From JBBDSJ01 sp040905025 (lineage in GTDB: Bacteria > Pseudomonadota > Gammaproteobacteria > Methylohalomonadales > Methylohalomonadaceae), in assembly GCA_040905025.1 (NCBI GenBank), contig JBBDSJ010000062.1, positions 1-6,988 of the forward strand: a DNA stretch of 6,988 nucleotides. The letters run 5' to 3'. The notes under the pieces are model-generated. The model searched no databases, was not told the origin of the DNA, and saw nothing but the letters and a program-made list of their open reading frames with translations. Positions 1-6,374 of this stretch are shown one piece after another. The stretch's first letter is position 1. The number at the start of each line of letters is the position of its first letter. The position numbers and the translations under genes were made by a program.

Positions 1-32
1 CAGGCAGGCATCGAAAGGACACATAATAACAA

Positions 33-55
33 TGTGTGCTTATGTAGCGCACACA
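33..55. other. Dyad upstream of the chelatase gene (possible operator or hairpin)
   Basis: TGTGTGC (33-39) and GCACACA (49-55) are perfect inverted repeats separated by 9 nt. A tandem TTAACTG (57-63 and 65-71), containing a GTTAAC palindrome, and a second small palindrome, TCCAATTTGGA (81-91), follow before the start codon at 98. The cluster of dyads in a 97-nt non-coding stretch suggests a regulatory region, but I cannot assign a regulator. No gene is visible in 1-97, and I see no convincing -35/-10 pair. Confidence 0.3.
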
Positions 56-97
56 ATTAACTGGTTAACTGACGCTTTTCTCCAATTTGGAAATTAA

Positions 98-460
98 ATG
101 AAACATCTTTTACTCGTTGCGCATGGCAGCCGCCGGCCGGAATCCAATGCCGAAATCGCGGCCCTGGCCACACGACTGCAAGACGTGGCCGGTGCAAGCT
201 ACGCCGGGATCAGCCATGCCTTTCTCGAGCTTGCCGAACCCTCGATTCCGGCAGCGATTGATGACTGCATCAACGCCGGCAGCAATGAGGTCGTTATTTT
301 GCCTTATTTCCTCGCTGCCGGACGCCATGTAATCGAAGACATTCCCGAAATCATTGCGGCCAAGCAATCTGAGTATCCGCAGGTATGCCTGCGCATGACC
401 GGGCATTTCGGCACTGCCGACGAGTTACCGGGACTATTACTGGCACTTGCCGGTCGCTAA
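98..460 (+). CDS. CbiX/SirB-family sirohydrochlorin chelatase, short single-domain form
   Basis: The protein has 120 aa, the usual length of the short CbiX (CbiXS) type, which works as a homodimer and inserts a divalent metal into sirohydrochlorin (cobalt for cobalamin, iron for siroheme). The N-terminus reads LLLVAHGSRRPESN, with the family's first metal-binding His at residue 9 in the VAHGSR motif. FLELAEPSIPAAID (residues 42-55) and PYFLAAGRHVIEDIP (69-83) carry the remaining family motifs. His77 in GRHV is the expected second metal ligand. There is no signal peptide, so it should be cytoplasmic. The ATG at 98 is preceded by a weak GGA six bases upstream. No other tetrapyrrole gene is in the window, so cobalt versus iron specificity cannot be decided. 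The family assignment is secure; the substrate is inference. Confidence 0.88.
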   Translation: MKHLLLVAHGSRRPESNAEIAALATRLQDVAGASYAGISHAFLELAEPSIPAAIDDCINAGSNEVVILPYFLAAGRHVIEDIPEIIAAKQSEYPQVCLRMTGHFGTADELPGLLLALAGR

Positions 461-497
461 ACGCGCGCGATCGAGCCTGTTCCGGTGCATTTTAGGC

Positions 498-530
498 GCA
501 CCTTGATGTTGCGCTGCACCATCAAGGTGC
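498..530 (+). terminator. Long hairpin after the chelatase gene, possible terminator without a T-tract
   Basis: GCACCTTGATG (498-508) and CATCAAGGTGC (520-530) form a perfect 11-bp stem with an 11-nt loop, starting 37 nt after the chelatase stop codon. The following bases (CAAATATTGC) contain no run of T, so it is not a classical intrinsic terminator. GGTGCA at 484-489 could instead pair with GCACC (498-502) or with TGCACC (515-520), so alternative folds exist. It may protect the 3' end of the mRNA, terminate with help, or be a dispersed repeat. Confidence 0.4.
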
Positions 531-619
531 CAAATATTGCTTTCAACGTCCAGTCCCACATCGCTGTAAATAGCGTATCTATCTGATTTCTAATCAATAT
601 TCACTTGTTGCGACAACTC

Positions 620-635
620 TGGCATGACCCTTGCA
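620..635 (+). promoter_or_regulatory. Sigma-54 (-24/-12) promoter for the alpha/beta hydrolase
   Basis: TGGCATGACCCTTGCA fits the RpoN consensus TGGCAC-N5-TTGCW with one mismatch. The invariant GG (621-622) and GC (633-634) are exactly 10 bases apart. Transcription should start near 646, giving a leader of about 84 nt before the ATG at 730. An interrupted palindrome, TGATT-TCT-AATCA (584-596), and a CGCT/AGCG dyad (562-575) lie just upstream. They could bind an accessory factor, but true enhancer sites usually lie further away. Such a promoter needs an AAA+ enhancer-binding protein, and none is encoded here. The match is seen directly; its activity is inference. Confidence 0.6.
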
Positions 636-704
636 GAGTAATCTCCTGAAAGCGTACTGAAGCCACTGGCTCAGCTTGTCACGCGCGCTGCCGGACAGCC
701 GGGT

Positions 705-722
705 CTCCTTGTCATTAAGGAG
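705..722 (+). promoter_or_regulatory. Hairpin sequestering the Shine-Dalgarno of the hydrolase
   Basis: CTCCTT (705-710) is perfectly complementary to AAGGAG (717-722). The latter is the strong ribosome-binding site 7 nt before the ATG at 730. The 6-nt loop GTCATT could close further by a G-U pair. A second small stem, CCGG-ACAG-CCGG (691-702), sits directly upstream. In the mRNA this fold would mask the ribosome-binding site. Temperature, a ligand, a small RNA or an RNA-binding protein could in principle open it. It is short, so it may also be a weak chance structure. Confidence 0.4.
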
Positions 723-729
723 CACGAGC

Positions 730-1791
730 ATGAGTAAGTCCTACAAGTCACACCAAAGCGTCTTTACGGGGTTGGTCATATTACAACTCGTATTCACCGC
801 CTCCAGCTATGCCACCGGGGCCGCTTCACAACCGACGCATAAAGCCGCTGGCGAATTACCCGGCGAACGTGTCGATATTGGTGGTCATCGTCTATACATC
901 CACTGCAGCGGTTCGGGCTCACCGACTGTTGTCATTGATGCCGGTCTCGGCGGCTTTTCAATGGAATGGCGTGATGTCCAGCAAAGCCTGAGTGCCAATA
1001 CCCGTGTCTGCACTTACGACCGTGCCGGTTATGGCTACAGTGATGCCGGCCCCATGCCACGCACCAGCGGCCGCATAGCGGGCGAACTCAAAACCCTGCT
1101 CGAGCGTGCCCACGTGGCGGCGCCCTACGTGCTCGTGGGCCATTCATTTGGTGGCTACAACATTCGCTATTTCGCCAGCGCCTATCCGGAACTGGTCAGT
1201 GGTCTGGTGCTTGTGGATGCCTCACACCCGGAGCAGTTTCAGCGGTTTCCGGCAACGCAGCAAAAACCGGCGGATGTCGCTGCACGGAAACCACAGCAGG
1301 CCAGCCAGCGGCTGGTATCGCGGCCGGTCATGCCGGGGAATTATCCGGTCGACTTGCGCCAGAAAGCTTTCATGCTGATGTCGACATACAAGGCACGCAG
1401 TGCGCAAAGTGCTGAATTTCTGGACTTTGAACGCAGCGCCGACATGGTGCGCAAACTGCCGATACCGGACGTGCCCGTGGTGGTGCTGAGCCGTGGCAAG
1501 CGTGTCTGGCCACATACAGAACGCGGTGATGTCATGGAGAAAATCTGGGATGAATTACAAGACGATCTGGAAAAGGTTTCGGCAAACTCATTGCATTTGA
1601 TCGCGGCCAACAGTGGCCACTCGATCCATCTGGATCAACCGGATGCTGTCAGTTCGGCCATTTTGTTGACTGCCGCGGCCAGCCGTTCCGACTGGGATGA
1701 CTGGCGCCGGATTGCTGCCCGGCGCAATGACCAGCATTCACAACCGCTCCATCACGGCGAACCGATGCTGGCGATTGCCGCCCTGCCCTGA
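730..1791 (+). CDS. Exported alpha/beta-hydrolase fold protein
   Basis: The protein has 353 aa from the ATG at 730, chosen because AAGGAG lies 7 nt upstream. An in-frame TTG at 676 has no such site and would bury the signal sequence. Residues 1-30 form a signal peptide (basic start, hydrophobic LVILQLVFTASS, then SYATGA), so it is probably periplasmic or secreted. The mature part is a single alpha/beta-hydrolase domain. It has an oxyanion-region DAGLGGFSMEW and a YDRAGYGYSD strand, the nucleophile elbow GHSFGG with Ser139, and the catalytic His297 in NSGHSIHLDQP. The acid is probably Asp in the LVLVDASHP segment or in the later VPVVVLSRG region. About 35 residues follow the last motif. The substrate cannot be deduced: esterase, lipase-like or haloperoxidase-like activities all fit. 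It appears to be a single-gene unit with a putative RpoN promoter and a masked ribosome-binding site. Confidence 0.85.
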   Translation: MSKSYKSHQSVFTGLVILQLVFTASSYATGAASQPTHKAAGELPGERVDIGGHRLYIHCSGSGSPTVVIDAGLGGFSMEWRDVQQSLSANTRVCTYDRAGYGYSDAGPMPRTSGRIAGELKTLLERAHVAAPYVLVGHSFGGYNIRYFASAYPELVSGLVLVDASHPEQFQRFPATQQKPADVAARKPQQASQRLVSRPVMPGNYPVDLRQKAFMLMSTYKARSAQSAEFLDFERSADMVRKLPIPDVPVVVLSRGKRVWPHTERGDVMEKIWDELQDDLEKVSANSLHLIAANSGHSIHLDQPDAVSSAILLTAAASRSDWDDWRRIAARRNDQHSQPLHHGEPMLAIAALP

Positions 1792-1801
1792 CCCGCTGTA
1801 A

Positions 1802-1830
1802 CTGGAGGTTGTGGACACCACAACCTCCAG
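1802..1830 (+). terminator. Perfect 13-bp hairpin after the hydrolase gene
   Basis: CTGGAGGTTGTGG (1802-1814) and CCACAACCTCCAG (1818-1830) form a perfect 13-bp stem with a 3-nt loop (ACA), beginning 10 nt after the hydrolase stop. No T-run follows on either strand (CTAATCTGTT on the plus strand). It is a very stable structure that probably marks the 3' end of the transcript. It is less certain as a true intrinsic terminator. Confidence 0.5.
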
Positions 1831-1869
1831 CTAATCTGTTGGTATTCACTCTGATCGTTGAATGCCACC

Positions 1870-2208
1870 ATGACTGATACTATTTTCAGCAAAATCATCA
1901 AGCGTGAAATTCCGGCCGATATCGTTTACGAAGACGACGATTGCCTGGCCTTTCGCGACGTCAACCCGCAGGCACCGGTACACATTCTGGTCATACCGAA
2001 ACAATCCCTGGTCAAACTAAGCACGGCCGACAACACTCATATCGCATTACTCGGTCACCTGCTGAATGTCTTGCGGCAGATTGCCGCTGAGCAAAAACTC
2101 GAGGATTACCGCGTTGTCATCAACAACGGTGCCGGCGCCGGCCAAAGCGTATTTCACCTGCACCTGCATCTTCTCGCCGGCCGTGAATTCAGCTGGCCAC
2201 CGGGCTAA
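1870..2208 (+). CDS. hinT: HinT-like histidine triad (HIT) nucleotide-binding protein
   Basis: The protein has 112 aa and matches HinT/PKCI-type proteins over its full length. It opens with TIFSKIIKREIPADIVYEDD, has the central VNPQAPVHILVIPK strand, and ends with the triad HLHLHLL (His96, His98, His100) and the C-terminal SWPPG. The middle His is the nucleophile that forms the AMP intermediate. The family hydrolyses purine nucleoside phosphoramidates as a cytoplasmic homodimer. The ATG at 1870 matches the family start. A TTG four codons upstream (1858) is possible, but neither has a clear Shine-Dalgarno. It sits alone between the hairpin at 1802-1830 and a 121-nt gap, so operon membership with the DAHP synthase is possible but not shown. 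Confidence 0.92.
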   Translation: MTDTIFSKIIKREIPADIVYEDDDCLAFRDVNPQAPVHILVIPKQSLVKLSTADNTHIALLGHLLNVLRQIAAEQKLEDYRVVINNGAGAGQSVFHLHLHLLAGREFSWPPG

Positions 2209-2329
2209 GTTACTACTGGCAAAGCAAAAATACGGTTTCCGGACAGTACCGGAGGCGCATATCGGCATGGAAAATCGCTGCCAGTTACGTTAATCTAAAC
2301 GGCTTTCCCTGAATTAGTAAGCAAGCACT

Positions 2330-3418
2330 ATGACGTACAGAACAGATGATCTGCGGATTCAGTCACTGCAGCCGGTCTCCGCACCGGTTGAAATCCTGTC
2401 TGAAATTCCGCTTACCGAACGCGCCGCACAGACCACATTCGAGGCACGCAGCGCGATTTCCAATATTCTCAACGGCAGCGACGACCGCCTGCTGGTGATC
2501 ACGGGTCCGTGCTCGATTCATGATCCCGCCGTTGCCAAAGAATACGCCGAACGGTTGCAGCCATTGATCGAGAAATACCGTGACGATCTCGTCATCGTCA
2601 TGCGCGTGTATTTTGAAAAACCCCGCACGACTGTCGGCTGGAAGGGCCTTATCAATGATCCGAATCTGGATGACAGCTTCGAGATCAACAAGGGGCTGCG
2701 GCTGGCGCGCAAGCTGTTACTCGAATTGAATGATATGGGGGTACCGGCGGGTACCGAGTATCTGGATCTGATCACACCGCAATATGTTACGGATCTGATC
2801 AGTTGGGGGGCCATTGGTGCGCGCACGACCGAGAGCCAGGTGCATCGTGAACTTGCATCCGGCTTGTCATGTCCGGTCGGTTTCAAGAACGGCACGGACG
2901 GCACAATCAAGATTGCAGTCGATGCGATTGGCGCGGCCAGCAAGCCACATCATTTCCTTTCAGTCACGAAAGACGGTATGTCAGCCATTTTTGCCACCAG
3001 TGGCAATCCGGACTGTCATATCATTTTGCGTGGTGGTAACGGCGCACCGAATTATGATGCCGCCAGCATTGATCAGGCCGGCAAGGATCTCGAGAAAGCC
3101 GGTTTGCCGGCCCGCATAATGGTCGATTTCAGTCATGCCAACAGCCAGAAAAAGCATGAACGCCAGTTAAGTGTCGCCGAGGATATCGCCACGCAACTGC
3201 GTAACGGCGAACATCGCATCATGGGCGTCATGATTGAAAGCAATCTGGTTGCCGGACGTCAGGATCTGAAACCGGGCGAACCGCTGGTCTATGGTCAGAG
3301 CATCACCGATGCCTGTATTGGCTGGGATGAAACGGTACCGGTCTTGAAGCAACTCGCCGATGCCACCCGCGCGCGGCGTGAAACACTGGCAGACGTCAAA
3401 AAACCGGCAACCGCCTGA
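2330..3418 (+). CDS. aroG: 3-deoxy-7-phosphoheptulonate (DAHP) synthase, class I alpha, AroG-like
   Basis: It condenses phosphoenolpyruvate with erythrose 4-phosphate, the first step of the shikimate pathway to aromatic amino acids. The 362 residues align with E. coli-type AroG almost without gaps. The metal ligands Cys61 (GPCSIHD), His269 (DFSHANS), Glu303 (MIESN) and Asp327 (ITDACIGW) are all present. So are MRVYFEKPRT (Arg92), the GWKGLINDP motif and the long ARTTESQVHRELASGLSCP segment. The N-terminal Asp6-Asp7 and the pocket residues Pro150, Leu179, Ser180, Phe209 and Ser211 correspond to the phenylalanine effector site of AroG as I recall it. Position 221 is Phe where AroG has Val. Phenylalanine sensitivity is therefore likely but inferred. 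The ATG at 2330 has only a weak upstream purine stretch. A strong terminator follows at 3438. Confidence 0.95.
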   Translation: MTYRTDDLRIQSLQPVSAPVEILSEIPLTERAAQTTFEARSAISNILNGSDDRLLVITGPCSIHDPAVAKEYAERLQPLIEKYRDDLVIVMRVYFEKPRTTVGWKGLINDPNLDDSFEINKGLRLARKLLLELNDMGVPAGTEYLDLITPQYVTDLISWGAIGARTTESQVHRELASGLSCPVGFKNGTDGTIKIAVDAIGAASKPHHFLSVTKDGMSAIFATSGNPDCHIILRGGNGAPNYDAASIDQAGKDLEKAGLPARIMVDFSHANSQKKHERQLSVAEDIATQLRNGEHRIMGVMIESNLVAGRQDLKPGEPLVYGQSITDACIGWDETVPVLKQLADATRARRETLADVKKPATA

Positions 3419-3437
3419 TACCGCAACCACTATCAAT

Positions 3438-3473
3438 AATAAAAAAGCCGGATTGCAATCCGGCTTTTTTATT
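3438..3473. terminator. Bidirectional intrinsic terminator between convergent aroG and znuB
   Basis: This is a perfect 36-nt palindrome centred on GC at 3455-3456. GCCGGATT pairs with AATCCGGC, flanked by six A on the left and six T on the right, with further A/T pairs outside. Each strand therefore reads a GC-rich stem followed by a U-tract. It lies 19 nt after the aroG stop and about 70 nt after the znuB stop on the opposite strand, as expected for a shared terminator of convergent genes. Confidence 0.92.
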
Positions 3474-3542
3474 GGCAACGATTGTTATCTTGCTCGAAGA
3501 ATTTTTTACTGTCTCACCAAGCAGGCAAAGCGCTTTTTGGTG

Positions 3543-4388
3543 TCATCCCGACCGGGAAATCCCTGCCGTTTGTCGTTGCATCAGATAATGCACACCAAGA
3601 CACAGCGCATAAAACACTGCCGCAACGATCACTATTGTCGCCCCCGTCGGTAAATCCGGTGCATACGACACGGCCAGACCGGCACTGCAAATCAGACTGC
3701 CGAACACTACGGCCAGTCCCATGATATGCAACAGTGATCGTGAAAACTGCATCGCGGCGGCAGCCGGCAAGGTCAGCAATGCCATGACCAGGATCAGGCC
3801 GACAACTTTCACCAGCAGTACAACAGTCAGCGCCACCATGCATAACAACAATACATGAAACAGTTCAACCGGCACACCACGCAGCCGCGCAAACTCTTCA
3901 TCAAAGCAGCTTGCCAGCAACGGTTTGTAATACAGGCCCACCAGCAACAGAATGCTGATATCCAGTACCAGCATTAATAACAAGTCGGCCCGGGTCACCA
4001 GCAGAATATTGCCGAACAGATAGCCGAGCAGATCGACACTGTACCCAGGCGTACGCGTGATAAATATCATGCCGACAGCAATTCCCACTGACCAGAGCGC
4101 CGCCACCAGGGTATCTTCATGCGCCTGGAAACGCCGGTTAATCAATGCAATCAATAATGCTGCGATCAACGCTGCCGGTAATGCACCGTACAATGGCTGG
4201 CCGCCGAAAAAATAAACAATCCCCATCCCGCCGAGTACGGCATGCGCAATACCACCGGCCAGAAAGCTGATCCGGCGCACTACCACCAGTGTTCCGATCA
4301 CACCACAACCGACACTCGCAAGCAGTCCGGCAAACAGTGCATATTGCAGAAAGTTGTAATTCAGTAGTGCAGTGAAAAATTCAGCCAT
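3543..4388 (-). CDS. znuB: High-affinity zinc ABC transporter, membrane permease ZnuB
   Basis: The 281-aa integral membrane protein belongs to the ABC-3 family and forms the inner-membrane channel of ZnuABC. About seven to eight hydrophobic segments are visible. Family features are the early VVRRISFLAGGIAHAVLGG segment (residues 37-55), the cytoplasmic FDEEFARLRGVP loop (about 162-173) that should contact the ATPase, the GLILVMALLTLPAAAA helix (197-212) and PDLPTGATIVI (244-254). I chose the ATG at 4388. It lies 2 nt after the znuC stop and probably depends on translational coupling, since no Shine-Dalgarno is visible. A TTG at 4394 overlapping the stop as TTGA would add two residues. It is the last gene of the zur-znuACB run and ends at the shared terminator. 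Confidence 0.93.
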   Translation of the reverse strand: MAEFFTALLNYNFLQYALFAGLLASVGCGVIGTLVVVRRISFLAGGIAHAVLGGMGIVYFFGGQPLYGALPAALIAALLIALINRRFQAHEDTLVAALWSVGIAVGMIFITRTPGYSVDLLGYLFGNILLVTRADLLLMLVLDISILLLVGLYYKPLLASCFDEEFARLRGVPVELFHVLLLCMVALTVVLLVKVVGLILVMALLTLPAAAAMQFSRSLLHIMGLAVVFGSLICSAGLAVSYAPDLPTGATIVIVAAVFYALCLGVHYLMQRQTAGISRSG

Positions 4389-4390
4389 GT

Positions 4391-5020
4391 TCAATGCGCG
4401 TGGTTGTGTTGTATCAAGCGCACCGGCGCCGCATACAAATTCTTAATCAACTGGCCATCAATGGCAGCGGTATCATGGCAGACCAGTGTCCGGTTCAAAC
4501 AGGCGACACGCGAAACAAATCCGGAGATAAATGCCACATCATGTGAAACAACCACAATCGTCATTTTCTCATTATGATTTTTCAGTAACGCAAAAATATC
4601 TTCTTCTGCCCGTACATCAATATTGGCTGTCGGTTCATCCAGCAACAGGATTTCCGGTTCCGAGATCAATGCGCGTGCTATCAGCACCCGCTGCAACTGA
4701 CCACCGGAGAGCTCCTGTAACCGCCGTTTGGCCAAATCCTCAATTTCAACAGTTGCAAGTGCGGCAGCGACTTTGGCCCGATCAGTGCGACTGAAACCAC
4801 CGGCATTCCTGCTCAAACCCAACAGACCGAGCATGACTGTCTCTTCCACATTGATGGGAAAATCGCGTGCAAATGCAGCGTGCTGCGGCACATATCCCAT
4901 CTGCAACCGGCTGGCTGCAGGTTTGGTGCCCAGGACTTCAATTGCGCCCGCATCAGGCTGCAACAGCCCCAGCATCAATTTCAGCAAGGTACTTTTGCCG
5001 CCCGCGTTCGGACCGATCAG
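4391..5020 (-). CDS. znuC: Zinc ABC transporter ATP-binding protein ZnuC, 5' end lost in assembly gap
   Basis: 209 C-terminal residues of the ATPase that powers ZnuABC are visible. In order they show Walker A (GPNAGGKST, right at the gap edge), the Q-loop region GYVPQHAAF, the ABC signature LSGGQLQRV, Walker B ILLLDEPTANID and the H-loop VVSHD. In ZnuC proteins about 35 residues precede Walker A, so roughly 105 nt plus the start codon are missing. The C-terminus ends in a short His-rich tail (HNHAH), which might bind zinc. The gene lies between znuA and znuB, and its TGA almost touches the znuB start. A reading frame runs through the Ns into znuA, but this only reflects unknown bases. Confidence 0.92.
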   Translation of the reverse strand: MIGPNAGGKSTLLKLMLGLLQPDAGAIEVLGTKPAASRLQMGYVPQHAAFARDFPINVEETVMLGLLGLSRNAGGFSRTDRAKVAAALATVEIEDLAKRRLQELSGGQLQRVLIARALISEPEILLLDEPTANIDVRAEEDIFALLKNHNEKMTIVVVSHDVAFISGFVSRVACLNRTLVCHDTAAIDGQLIKNLYAAPVRLIQHNHAH

Positions 5021-5120
5021 NNNNNNNNNNNNNNNNNNNNNNNNNNNNNNNNNNNNNNNNNNNNNNNNNNNNNNNNNNNNNNNNNNNNNNNNNNNNNNNN
5101 NNNNNNNNNNNNNNNNNNNN
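5021..5120. other. Assembly gap of 100 N
   Basis: Exactly 100 unknown bases stand at the znuA/znuC junction. Both flanking genes are cut: ZnuA lacks roughly the last 70-80 residues of its usual length and ZnuC about the first 35. That needs about 330 nt or more of coding sequence if both genes are intact. The 100 N are therefore most likely a placeholder of conventional length and not a measured distance. Confidence 0.97.
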
Positions 5121-5803
5121 TTTACCAGATGTCTGGCATTGGGTTCATGACCGTCACGCTCGATTGATATCTGTTCAAAATCATAGGCGTCAGCAAAATA
5201 ATCCCAGGCCGGGTGTTGCACCAGCAGATAACGTGGGCTGACATCTTTGAGCAGGACACGTATACGCTGATCCAGCTCTTGCAAATCCTGTCGCAACATA
5301 TCACGACGCTGTGTATACACATCAGCCTGGGCGGGTCTCAGCGCGCTCAATGCCGTCGTCATACAATCGACTATGCCTACGGCAGCGACGGGACTGGTCC
5401 AGATATGCGGGTCTGTGTGACCTGAGCGCAGCATTCCTGCAGCAGACGCAGCATGATCATACTGGTCATCTGCCGCATGCTCGTGAGGTTCTGCACCACA
5501 CGTATAGATTGCCATATTCGGATTCAACGCCTGCAAGCGTTCGCGCCACTGACTTTCAAACGGGATGCCAATCATGAAATAGGTATGCGCTTCAGCAAGC
5601 GCCGCCAGCTGTCGCGCCGACGGATCATAATTATGCGGGTTCGCACTCGGACCCAGTAATGTGGCCACCTGCCAGTCGTCACCGGCCAGGCGTTCAAGCA
5701 GATATTTCTGCGGCGGAATGCTGACAAACAGAATGCCCTGTTCAGCCTTTGCTGGCTGTGGCAACAGCAGGCTACAAAACAGAACCAGGGCGACGAATTT
5801 CAT
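5121..5803 (-). CDS. znuA: Periplasmic zinc-binding protein ZnuA, 3' end lost in assembly gap
   Basis: 227 N-terminal residues are visible of an expected ~300. It is the solute-binding protein that hands zinc to ZnuB in the periplasm. Residues 1-20 are a signal peptide with a clean AKA cleavage site before EQG. There is no lipobox, so it should be soluble. The cluster A-I substrate-binding fold starts at ILFVSIPPQKYLLERL. Expected metal ligands are His57 (NPHNYDPS), His133 (DPHIWTSP) and His197 (VQHPAW). The fourth ligand, near the C-terminus, falls in the gap. Between residues 103 and 133 is a modest His/Asp-rich loop (PHEHAADDQYDH...), typical of zinc rather than manganese members. The ATG at 5803 lies 15 nt after the zur stop, so the genes are probably cotranscribed. 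No strong ribosome-binding site is seen. Confidence 0.93.
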
Positions 5804-5818
5804 CCGGCAAATCCGGCT

Positions 5819-6307
5819 TCAGTGCCGGCAACTGGCACATCGGCCACGGATTTCAATCGTTTCATTATCAATATGGAACCCGAGTGTGCGTGCCTTGCGG
5901 CTGAGCAAATCACTGATCTCGGCATCATCCAGTTCCGCCACCTCACCACAATCGCGGCAAATCAGAAACTGGCTGTCATGTGATTCACTCGCTGCACCAC
6001 AACCGAGATAAGCGTTCATCGACTGAATACGGTGGACAAAACCCTGTTCCTGCAAAAATTCCAGGGCCCGGTAAACGGTCGGCGGCGCCGCATTGGCATG
6101 TGTCTCCTGCAAGCGCGCCAACACATCGTAGGCTTTCACCGGCTCATGACTGTCCCAGACCAGCTGCAGCACTTGCCGGCGCAGCGGCGTCAACCGCAGG
6201 CCGCGCTCGGCACAAACCCGCTCGGCCGTCTGCATGGCGTCATGCTGGCAATGCTGGTGTTCATGGCCGCTGTCTTTGAACGGCATCAATACGCGTTTTT
6301 TCGGCAT
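5819..6307 (-). CDS. zur: Zinc uptake regulator Zur, Fur family
   Basis: The 162-aa protein (from the ATG at 6307) is the zinc-sensing repressor of zinc-uptake genes. The winged-helix region contains RLTPLRRQVLQLVW and the recognition segment AAPPTVYRALEFLQEQGFVHR. The structural zinc site is complete: Cys117/Cys120 (CRDC) and Cys157/Cys160 (CASC). The sensing site also fits E. coli Zur in spacing: His92, Cys103, His110 and Glu125. The N-terminus carries an extra His/Cys cluster (HEHQHCQHD, residues 15-23). I chose 6307 over 6349 because a GGAG lies about 12 nt upstream and the length is typical. A later ATG at 6286 is also possible. It is the first gene of zur-znuACB and has a Zur box upstream, which suggests autoregulation. 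Confidence 0.92.
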   Translation of the reverse strand: MPKKRVLMPFKDSGHEHQHCQHDAMQTAERVCAERGLRLTPLRRQVLQLVWDSHEPVKAYDVLARLQETHANAAPPTVYRALEFLQEQGFVHRIQSMNAYLGCGAASESHDSQFLICRDCGEVAELDDAEISDLLSRKARTLGFHIDNETIEIRGRCASCRH

Positions 6308-6366
6308 GGTTATTGTCGGCTCCGGATGGATACCCAGTATAACTTGCATCGGACTGGTTTTGTAAT

Positions 6367-6372
6367 GTTATA
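6367..6372 (-). promoter_or_regulatory. Candidate -10 element for zur-znuACB
   Basis: Read on the minus strand this is TATAAC (5 of 6 to consensus), again inside the Zur box. A poor -35 (TTGTAT) lies 17 bp upstream. The start would be near 6360. An alternative -10, TATACT, lies at 6336-6341 on the same strand and would place the Zur box just upstream of its -35 region. Sequence alone does not decide between them. Confidence 0.35.
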
Positions 6373-6374
6373 AT
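6369..6374 (+). promoter_or_regulatory. -10 element of the promoter for the small exported protein and receptor
   Basis: A perfect TATAAT lies inside the Zur box. Transcription would start near 6381, about 32 nt before the ATG at 6413. The -35 is weak: TTGCAT at 6344-6349 with a long 19-bp spacer is the best candidate. The placement inside the operator is what is expected for direct repression. Confidence 0.5.

Noticed and set aside
592..604. An IHF site between palindrome and sigma-54 promoter
   Set aside because: AATCAA is present, but the TTR half at the right spacing is missing (CAC instead).
676..729. Upstream TTG start adding 18 residues to the hydrolase
   Set aside because: It has no Shine-Dalgarno, would place extra residues before a clear signal peptide, and would translate through the real ribosome-binding site used by the ATG at 730.
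2209..2329. A possible gene or regulatory RNA between hinT and aroG
   Set aside because: Only an 8-codon frame and a 5-bp TCCGG/CCGGA stem are visible, with nothing beyond chance level.
2518..2943. A 141-aa minus-strand open frame inside aroG
   Set aside because: It is a shadow of strongly conserved DAHP synthase coding sequence, with no motif and no ribosome-binding site of its own.
4391..5803. A single 470-aa open frame suggesting a ZnuA-ZnuC fusion protein
   Set aside because: It exists only because the 100 N contain no stop codon. The two halves are separate families, each missing its expected end at the gap.
6308..6349. Upstream ATG at 6349 for zur
   Set aside because: No ribosome-binding site precedes it. 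It adds 14 residues not expected in Zur and lies only about 11 nt from the likely transcription start.
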